Positions 9,649 through 16,463 of a stretch of 16,463 bases of DNA are shown here, one piece after another (the first letter of the stretch is position 1; each line of letters starts with the position of its first letter). Origin of the DNA: Irineochytrium annulatum (taxonomy: Eukaryota > Chytridiomycota > Chytridiomycetes > Chytridiales > Chytridiaceae). The notes below the pieces were generated by a model. It saw only the letters and a program-made list of their open reading frames with translations, was not told the origin of the DNA and did not search any database. The stretch is taken from the NCBI GenBank assembly GCA_027600665.1, contig JADGJL010000646.1, positions 1 to 16,463 on the forward strand, read 5' to 3'. The translations under genes and the position numbers were made by a program.

Positions 9649-11833
9649 ATGCCTCCAAAGCGTTGCCTCGATGAGTTACTTATGGACTACCCAACGTACG
9701 TATCGTGCGAACCATGTTGGGACGATGTGCCTGATCTTCGCGGCTTCGCGCGTTCGCGGTGGCGGCTGGGATTTCCAGGTGCGGTGGACAAGGAGATTCG
9801 AAGTCGAGAATTCCGCGCTGCGTACCGGGCACTATCGCGCTCTACTTCGGCTGTCGTTCTGATGTCTTGTATTATGTCTTTGGATGAAGTGGCCGCGACA
9901 GCGACGAGGTGCAGGTCCCGCGCGCCCCCGAATACTTCAAGGGCCCCGCAAAAGAAAAGAAGGACGCGCTGAAGTTCCAAGGAGGCACGCTCGACGTTCA
10001 GTTGCTCAAGGCAACTCACCTGAAGCAGTCGCAGGCCATGGACGCGCGACATTGCCAGGAGATTCACGACTTGAACGACGCTTTTTGGAAAACCATTGAC
10101 TACAACGCGGGCGGACCACACCAGTCCGAGGCGGGCGGGGTAAGGCTCTCGGAGGCAGCTGTCACACTCCCGGCGCTTGCGACGGCCGCGAAGCACAGGG
10201 GCTTAACATTGGAGGTGAAGAGGGGGGAGGCGCTCCGGGTCGCCAACGCGCTCTACACCGTGCACAAGCGCACCAAAGGGAATCCTCCAAAGATGAGGAT
10301 GATTGCCGGCGGCGAGGTTGTCGACGGAGGGACTTTCCTCAAGGCGTTTGAGTTGGACGCGCCACCGGCCGTAGCCAAGACCACCAAGCTCATCCGCGGG
10401 GTCTCGAAGTCGAACGACCGCGATGAGGAGTCGGTTTTGACTTGGGACGGCTTTACGGAGGAGTGGAGGAAGGAGGCGCTAAAGGGTTGGTCGCCCCAAG
10501 CGACCGACGCCAGCGCGGTCGCGAAAGGATGCTCGCTCCTGTCGATCGAGGAGATTTCGGTGGCGCGGGACACGGCCTACGACCTTATGAGCAGGCGGCA
10601 CGAGTCCGAGCGTGTTTCGATGAGGGTCAGGCACGTCCGCGAGCTCGTCGCGTTGGAGGAATACCGTACGGATCTGACCTGGACTCATAAGGCGTGGGAG
10701 GGCGTGTTCGAGAAGGACCAGGGTGATTTTAGGTGGAACGTCGACATCTTCAGCATGACGAATGCAAAGCTTCCGATAGACATGTAAGGACACGGCCTTT
10801 TTGTTTTTGTGTTTTTTCTTTTTATTTTCGAAAAAAAAAAGAAGAAAAAAGCCTGATAAAAATTGTGCAATGCAGCTTCGTTGGCGGGATTCTAAAACCA
10901 GCAGGGGCCTCAAAGCACTGGGTGAGACTTTCAAGAGGACATTACGTCTTTAGCTTCATCGTCAAGCCGAAGCCCGGCTCGGATCTCGTTAGAGTAGGCC
11001 AGCACATGCAACAAATACACATGGATATGGCTGTATGCTTTTCTTTCGGCCTTTCCCTTCATTTCTCTTGATAACACGATATCAATTAGTTTCTAGGAAA
11101 CATAGGCGGCTCGCCCTTCTACGAATGGCACCTGATCCCCCTAACTGCCGTCGAATCACGCGACCAATTCCACCCAAACTTCACCAAAAACTTCCTCACC
11201 CCCGAACACCGCCCGCACTGCTTTTTAATGCTCCTCTACATCGAGGAGCCGCCTTCGGGCGACCACGAGAAGTTTAAGAGCAAGGAAGACTACCTTGAGA
11301 AGCACGCGATGATGAAGGAATTTGTCAAGGCGATGAGGGATTCATGGGACGGCAAGGGTACCAGCCACCAGCTACTGCCGGCCTTCCATCACCTCAGGGA
11401 CCAATGGCTCCTCCACGGCCAGCCGTACGCGGCGAGACCGGTGAAGAACGTGAGCCATCTACGATCACCTCCTGTCGGGGTTCATCACAGATCGCCGGCG
11501 GACGCCCACGGCGGACACGCCGGCGCTCACGCGGTTGCGGCGGTGCCGCCGCGGGTGAGCACGGGCTCGCAACAACCGTCGCTGGCGTTCATGCCGTCGG
11601 CCATGATGCCGACGCGGGCGGGATCTGCTTCCCACCCGTCGCTACCGCCCAAGATTGGTAACTTGCCGGCTGGGCCCGTGCAGACGGATTCGGTCCCGCC
11701 GGTACGTTCGGAGGCGCAGGTGCCAGTGCGGACGGGCTTGGTGCCGCAACTACCAGCGACCGTGGCGCCCGTGCAGAGAACTTCAGGTCTATCGTCGAGG
11801 GACCCGCGCAGGAAGGATTCCGTGCCTAAGTAG
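9649..11833 (+). CDS. Large orphan protein, no family recognised
   Basis: Exons 9649-9695, 9902-10783, 10876-11032 and 11090-11833; 1830 nt, 609 aa. The last two junctions are well supported by phase, donors (GTAAGG, GTATGC) and acceptors. Intron 1 (9696-9901, 206 nt) is tentative: its GTACGT donor and GCGACAG acceptor agree in phase, but an unseen exon could lie inside. ATG 9604 is in the same frame and would add 15 residues in a poorer start context. Residues 1-330 are charged and mostly helical in look, with no signal peptide and no membrane segment. Residues 310-430 look like a compact fold (FVGGILKPAGASKHW, GHYVFSFIVKPKPGS, FYEWHLIPL, HCFLMLLYIEEPPSG). The last about 140 residues are low-complexity, rich in Pro, Ala, Val and Ser, ending in a basic RDPRRKDSVPK. 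I cannot assign a function. Confidence 0.68.
10812..10850 (+). repeat. Intronic A/T hairpin
   Basis: Inside the second intron of the orphan gene, a T-rich arm (10812-10828) can pair with an A-rich arm (10834-10850) around a 5-nt loop: 15 Watson-Crick pairs, one G-U pair and one A-A mismatch by my count. The hairpin falls between the 5' splice site (10784) and the likely branch point CTGAT (10853-10857). A weaker GGC/GCC pair (10794 and 10851) could extend it. Confidence 0.6.
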
Positions 11834-12245
11834 TTGCTGTTGCTTTAGAAAGGAGCCTCGGATTTTGTTTGGTTTGTTACCTCCGTCTTATTATGGCGGG
11901 TGCTCCTGGTTCATTTTGAGGGATTATTTTCCTTCGGTGGGTGAAGGCCTTGCTGGCGTCGGTTTCTTCCCGGCTCTGAAGATATCTCTTTGCATCCAGT
12001 CTTAAAAACGTGGAAATTCCTTGCTGTAGTCATGTGTAATATGTATACGTCGACAGCTCTTTGTTACATTTGTTTATTGTCTTTCCCGTTTAAGTACTTG
12101 TGCGATGAACATATATGTCAAGCATTCTCTTGCGGCTACTACTTTTGACACATAACTCATGCTGATATAGACCGACTTCACGTGATACTATATGTATATT
12201 GCCCATAGCGACTTTAACGATTGTGCGCGCACCGCCCGCAGGAGT
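11834..12245. other. Convergent intergenic region, no gene seen
   Basis: 412 bp between the 3' ends of the orphan gene (+) and the RBR-like gene (-). It is AT-richer than the flanks and probably holds both 3' UTRs and terminators. No clear AATAAA is near the + stop. A continuing + frame to 12005 has no family features. Confidence 0.45.
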
Positions 12246-13552
12246 TCACCATGCACCCTTCGCATCGCCAATACCACTGGTTGCAAACCCATCTAAAAAA
12301 TCTGCGCTTAGCGAAACAATCGGACTTCCGTCCCATGTGACTAACCCGCATGCACACCGTTTGTACCGACCCCGCGGTCCGATGTCAATGCGATTCCACA
12401 CGTGGACGTGCTGATCGTGCCTCCTGTACTCCTCGCGCACTCTTCGCTGGATGCGCAGCGGCGCGAGCGGGGCCACGTCCCTGATTATCCGGTCCAGCTC
12501 GGCCTCCGTAAAGAGCTCGCAGGAGCAGCCGCGGGGGACCCACCCCGCCCCGCATGTCCAACAGAACTGGTAGCCGCAGACACTTTTTGCAACTCGATCA
12601 GACGGTAACGGGTGCAAAAAGGAAGGGAAAGAAGTCACCAAGTCATATGCGCGCATCCATGATTCCTGTTGATACCGGCCCCGCACTGCCTACACAGTTT
12701 ACTGCCGCTTGCTATCACGACTCGCTCAAACTCCGGATCTCTCTGCACGACCACCACCTTGGTGAAATCCTCGTACTTGCTCAGATCTTCCCCAGTTAGA
12801 AACGCGGTGGCCCACGCCGCGTCGAAGAGCGCCTTACAGCAGCGCGCCGGCGCGAAGGACCGGTCGCGGAGACAGGTTTGGTACACCTCGATGATGCAGG
12901 CGCGGCAGTAGGCATGACCGCAGGGGACGGCGTAGGTGCGTTTCATGTCCACGCATGATACGCAGACGGCGATGGTGGAGGTTACTCCCAGTGGGTCAGG
13001 TGGCGGTGCCGGTCGCGTAGAGGGCGGCGGTGGGGCCGGATCCGTGAGCGGGCCCGTCACCGAACCGAGGCCACTAAACGATAACCTACCGCTGCAGGGC
13101 AAAAGTCCGGCAATTAGAGAAGCCTTCCCCGTTATCGGAGTGCGATATCCATGTAATGCCTTTTCTTCAAGGCTTTCTTCGTCGCGTTCCACTTCCACCG
13201 CCTCCTTCACATTCCGGTCCGTCGAGAAATCCTCGTTGAGGCCGCCTGCGAATAGCCTCGTCAGACTGCTCAGCGGCGCGTCGACCCGCGTCCGTATGTC
13301 CGCTTCTACACTCTTCCTCCTCTCCCCCGGCTCACTTGCCGACCCCGCGTCGCGCATAACATCATCAACCGATCCGAATTCTGCAAGCCTCGCGGCCAGC
13401 AGCGCGTTCCGCCTGTCCGTCAGCTCGCGCTTGTGGTCTTTAACCGCGAAGGCCCAGTCCGCATCGCGGCGGCCCAGGTGACAGCGGCCGGCCTCGTCCT
13501 CCTCTATCAAGGACAGCTGCAGCTGCAGCGCCAGCACGAAGTCGTCGTCCAT
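12246..13552 (-). CDS. RBR-like E3 ubiquitin ligase with RING1 and Rcat but no IBR
   Basis: Exons 13552-12639 and 12582-12246; 1251 nt, 416 aa. The junction splits a Cys codon (TG to T) and restores GCAHMTCVCGYQFCWTCGAG. RING1 spans about 197-239: Cys197, Cys200, Cys211, His213, Cys216, Cys219 and the Cys238-Cys239 pair common in fungal RBRs. The Rcat (RING2) domain spans about 287-326: Cys287, Cys290, catalytic-type Cys300 in HGCAHM, Cys305, Cys307, Cys312, Cys315. RBR ligases take ubiquitin from an E2 onto the Rcat Cys, then pass it to the substrate. Between RING1 and Rcat there are only 47 residues and no Cys, so the usual IBR zinc domain is missing. The N-terminal 190 residues are helical and charged, with a Pro-rich run at 172-187. 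The C-terminal HVWNRIDIGPRGRYKRCACG follows Rcat. The product is probably cytosolic or nuclear; substrate unknown. Confidence 0.85.
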
Positions 13553-13888
13553 CTCAGTCGTCCGTTAACTTGAACCCAAGTTGGCAGACACAAGGTGGGC
13601 CAAGTTCGGGTCGTGTGCGTCTCTGTTATACATCTGTTTCCCAGCTTCTGATGACCCAAGGGCCGGTCCTGCTCGAGTGTTCCAGCACCAGATATTGAGT
13701 CCGAGCGGCCCAGGACGCGATCACATCGCTCGTCGACGCGTCCGCCGACATCGACGGCGGCCTACCCGCCCATTTGTGCAGCGAGGAACGATCATAGCAC
13801 GTGCGTCCGGTTGGGCGCGTCGGCGATCGATAGCAAGCCCGGGACGGGCTGATCTAAAAACGCAAAGGGGAAGTCTTCAGCTGCAACA
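13553..13888. promoter_or_regulatory. Divergent promoter between RBR-like and phosphoglycerate mutase genes
   Basis: 336 bp shared by two divergent starts. A small inverted repeat, AACTTG (13567-13572), four bases, CAAGTT (13577-13582), lies 15-30 bp upstream of the RBR ATG. CCAAGTT recurs near 13601. No TATA box is evident. The context before the phosphoglycerate mutase ATG is CTGCAACAATG. Confidence 0.4.
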
Positions 13889-15929
13889 ATGTCCGTCAAA
13901 CAGGTGAGCTGCTCGCGGATGACGGCTTCGCGACGGGGCTCGGGCCTGGAGACGGGGGCCGGTCGTAGTCCCGGCCGATGAACGCGGAGGAGGCGGCATG
14001 GTGGGCCCGGGTCGGATGGAGGCGTTTTGGCTGATATCGTCGACGCGCTGTGGATGGTATGCGTTCAACAGGCGGCGGCGGCGCATTAGGCTCCAAGACG
14101 ATATGGGACCCTCTGGCTCGCATCCGGTCTCTACTGGTGCTGACCTTCCCCGTGTCGCTTTCACAGAAGGTCTGCCTGATCGCCATCGATGGCTGGGGCA
14201 TTGGAATCCCAAGCGAGGAGAAGGGCGACGCCATCAAGCACGCCAAGACGCCCGTGATGGATTCGCTTGAGAAGAAGTACCCGTTCACGGAGCTGAGCGC
14301 GCACGGTTTGGCCGTCGGTTTGCCGGATGGTCTGATGGGGAACTCCGAGGTCGGCCATCTGAACATCGGGGCTGGACGTGTCGTTTACCAGGTGCGTTGG
14401 TGGCATTCTTTCACTTAGCACGATGAGTTGATGTGATTTTGGCGTTCCATTAGGACATCGTCCGCATCGAGCTAGCGCTCAAGAAGAAAACCCTGCACAC
14501 GCAACCCGCGTGCGCCGCCGCCCTCTCCCGCGCCGCCGGCTCCGGCACGGGCCGCCTCCACCTCCTCGGCCTTGTTTCGGACGGCGGCGTGCACTCCCAC
14601 GAGAACCACCTCCACTACCTCCTGACGGCCGCGCGCGATGCCGGCGTTAAGGAAACTTACATCCACTTCTTCGGCGACGGCCGCGACACCTCCCCTAAGT
14701 CCGCGACCACGTATTTCAAGCGCTTGTCCGACCATATCAAGTCCATCAACTACGGTGAAGTCGCGACCGTTGTCGGGCGGTACTACGCCATGGACAGGGA
14801 CAAGAGGTGGGAGAGGGTTAAGATCGCGTACGACGCCGTTGTGGATGGCGTGTCGAACCAGAACGTGTACGTCAAGGATTTGGACGGTTTCAAGGGCGCC
14901 ATCGAGGCTGCGCATGCGAAGGACGAGACGGACGAGTTTTTGAAGCCGATTGTGCTGGAGGGGAAGAAGGGCGCTATCAGGGACGGGGACACGTTGATCT
15001 TCTTCAACTTCAGGTCCGATCGGATGAGGGAGCTTTCGTCGGCGATTGGGATCCCGCCCGCTGCCTTCGAGGTCGGCAGGACCCCCAAGGACCTGGTAAG
15101 TTCAACCTCCATTTTACCCGCGGTATGACTGAACACTCGTAAAAAAGTCGATCACGACCATGACCCAATACAAAGCCGACTACCCTTTCGCGCTCATCTT
15201 CCCGCCCCAGAAGATGGACAACGTCCTTGCGGAGGCCATCGCGTCCCAGAAGGTGAAACAGTGCCACATTGCCGAGACAGAGAAGTACGCGCACGTGACC
15301 TTCTTCTTCAACGGCGGGTCCGAGACCCAGTTCGCGCTCGAGGACAGGGACCTCATCGCGAGCCCGAAGGTTGCCACGTACGACTTGAAGCCCGAGATGA
15401 GCGCCATCGAGGTTGCGGAGAAGGTCGCGGAGAGGGTTAAGGCTGGGGAGCACCCATTCGTCATGTGCAACTTTGCGCCGCCGGACATGGTGTGTTGCTC
15501 TGCTTTCCTTTCAACGGACCCCATATTGAGCGATTTTTTTCTAGGTTGGCCACACGGGTATCTTCGAGGCCGCCAAGAAAGGCGTTGAGGCGACCGACAG
15601 GGCGATCGGCATCATCTACGACGCCTGCGTCGCGAGTGGCTTCACCCTCTTCATCACGGCCGACCACGGGAACGCCGAGAAGATGGTTGCGGAGGACGGC
15701 ACGCCTCACACCGCGCACACCTGCAATAAGGGTAAGCTCAACGTCATCATTTATACGCTGATATAATCGTATTTTAGTGCCCTTCATCATGACCTCCAAG
15801 ACCTTAAAGTTCAAGAAGGACTTCTCGGAGGACGAGGGTGTCTTGGCGGACGTGGCGCCCACAATCCTGGACGTCATGGGCCTCCCGATCCCTGAGGAGA
15901 TGACGGGCCACTCCCTGCTTGCCAAGTAA
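13889..15929 (+). CDS. gpmI: 2,3-bisphosphoglycerate-independent phosphoglycerate mutase (iPGM)
   Basis: Six exons: 13889-13903, 14167-14391, 14454-15095, 15148-15489, 15545-15731 and 15778-15929; 1563 nt, 520 aa, the normal iPGM length. It interconverts 3- and 2-phosphoglycerate in glycolysis and gluconeogenesis in the cytosol, using two metal ions (usually manganese) and a phosphoserine intermediate. Visible active-site residues: Asp13 in AIDGWG; nucleophile Ser65 in [20 protein letters not shown]; Asp407 and His411 in [12 protein letters not shown]; Asp448 and His449 in [10 protein letters not shown]; His466 in PHTAHTCNK. The last five keep the spacing of the bacterial enzyme as I recall it (Asp403, His407, Asp444, His445, His462). 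It belongs to the alkaline phosphatase superfamily and is unrelated to the cofactor-dependent enzyme of yeast. Exon 1 codes only MSVKQ; intron 1 is 263 nt, the other introns 46-62 nt. Everything needed for activity is present. Confidence 0.97.
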
Positions 15930-16000
15930 AAGGGAACCCCAAGGATGTAAAGGTGTCTCAAATGATTTTCTATGCTTGAACTGTACGGAAGCATTGAATG

Positions 16001-16006
16001 AATAAA
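16001..16006 (+). terminator. AATAAA poly(A) signal after the iPGM gene
   Basis: AATAAA lies 72 nt past the iPGM stop and only 13 nt before the ATG of the next gene on the same strand. It fits a poly(A) signal for the iPGM transcript; usage is inferred. Confidence 0.5.
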
Positions 16007-16018
16007 CATGCATGTAAA

Positions 16019-16463
16019 ATGGAAGCCGTGACTGAATATTTGAACTCCGCCTCGACCATGCTGCTCGAGGCCGACCGCGCGCCAATGTCCCCATCGTCCG
16101 CACCAACGCTCGAGACCCTCCCAAAGGAGATCCTCACTCAGATCTTGTTGAATCTCCACAACGGGGCAACCGCAGCCGACACGCCCCGCGCCCTGCACGC
16201 CCCGCTCCTTACATCCCGTACGCTATTTCGGGCCGCCGCGCCCCTAGTCTGGCGGTATCCCCGCATCGGCCCGTTGGCACCAGCGTCGGCATGGAGAAGC
16301 TTCTTACGGGCCATCGTGACGAGCCGGTTCGCTGGGAAGAAATCCGTTGCTGCGTCGTATGATTACGCGCATGAGGTCGTGGGCGTTGAGGATGTGTGGA
16401 TGTTTGTGGAGGATGAGGATGACGGGGAGGAGGAGGAGGAGGAGGAGGAGGTTGGGGATGGGA
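16019..16463 (+). CDS. F-box protein, N-terminal part (runs off the window)
   Basis: The frame is open from ATG 16019 to the right edge, 148 residues. An F-box lies at about 34-83: LPKEILTQILLNL, a short insert with Ala/Thr/Asp, then LLTSRTLFRAAAPLVWRYPR, the usual ending with Trp and Arg. F-box proteins dock on Skp1 in SCF ubiquitin ligases and pick substrates through their C-terminal part, which is not visible, so the target is unknown. After the F-box comes a Ser-Phe-Leu-rich helix, then an acidic region with eight consecutive Glu. The gene is 89 bp after the iPGM stop, with a poly(A) signal 13 nt before this ATG, so the real start may be the next in-frame ATG at 16058, still upstream of the F-box. 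Confidence 0.75.
   Translation, partial: MEAVTEYLNSASTMLLEADRAPMSPSSAPTLETLPKEILTQILLNLHNGATAADTPRALHAPLLTSRTLFRAAAPLVWRYPRIGPLAPASAWRSFLRAIVTSRFAGKKSVAASYDYAHEVVGVEDVWMFVEDEDDGEEEEEEEEVGDG
16427..16450 (+). repeat. GAG trinucleotide repeat (8 units) coding poly-Glu
   Basis: Eight perfect GAG units in the F-box gene frame. Flanking codons are also Asp/Glu/Gly, so the tract extends an already acidic region. Triplet runs like this vary in length without changing the frame. Confidence 0.85.

Noticed and set aside
12936..13481. A 181-aa + strand open frame opposite the RBR-like gene.
   Set aside because: Ser/Arg-rich antisense shadow of exon 1; the - strand has clear RING1 ligands.
1..16463. 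tRNA genes, CRISPR arrays, transposons, secondary-metabolite or toxin clusters.
   Set aside because: I looked for tRNA T-loop sequences, direct repeat arrays, terminal repeats and transposase motifs and saw none; the genes are housekeeping or regulatory.

Overview
This window is nuclear DNA from a fungus. Every recognisable protein is spliced, usually with 43-95 nt introns that start GTNNGN, often carry CTAAC or CTGAC-like branch sites, and end YAG. The families present (SYLF-SH3, Ess1/Pin1, a fungal RGS protein with membrane segments, a PAQR/Izh receptor, an RBR-like ligase, F-box) fit a fungus. The high intron density and a C-x-C...H-x3-C finger style that I associate with mushroom-forming fungi make Basidiomycota the best guess. 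That assignment is inference, not proof. I saw no tRNA, rRNA, CRISPR array, transposon or phage element.

Layout: (1) 2-295, + strand, the C-terminal end of an unrecognised protein with an acidic tail. (2) 1316-5841, three genes head-to-tail on the - strand: a fungal RGS protein with three C-terminal membrane segments, a Pin1/Ess1 prolyl isomerase, and a Ysc84/Lsb3-type SYLF-SH3 actin-patch protein. (3) 6357-7495, +, a PAQR/Izh seven-helix protein, divergent from the RGS gene. (4) 7947-9061, -, a protein with two copies of a 54-residue Cys/His module, one per exon. (5) 9649-11833, +, a large orphan protein. (6) 12246-13552, -, a RING1-Rcat ubiquitin ligase that lacks the IBR domain. (7) 13889-15929, +, cofactor-independent phosphoglycerate mutase. 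(8) 16019 to the edge, +, the N-terminus of an F-box protein.

The gene models were rebuilt by hand from splice signals, reading phase and alignment to remembered family patterns. The SYLF-SH3, Pin1, PAQR, RBR and phosphoglycerate mutase models close with correct phase at every junction. Least certain are the first exons of the RGS, PAQR and orphan genes.

The genes do not form one pathway. Two are ubiquitin-linked (RBR, F-box), one is glycolytic, two are membrane or G-protein signalling related, one is cytoskeletal and one is a phospho-dependent isomerase. This is an ordinary gene-dense fungal segment. The points most worth a second look are the 8-nt microexon in the Pin1 gene, the IBR-less RBR, the exon-duplicated Cys/His module and the orphan protein.
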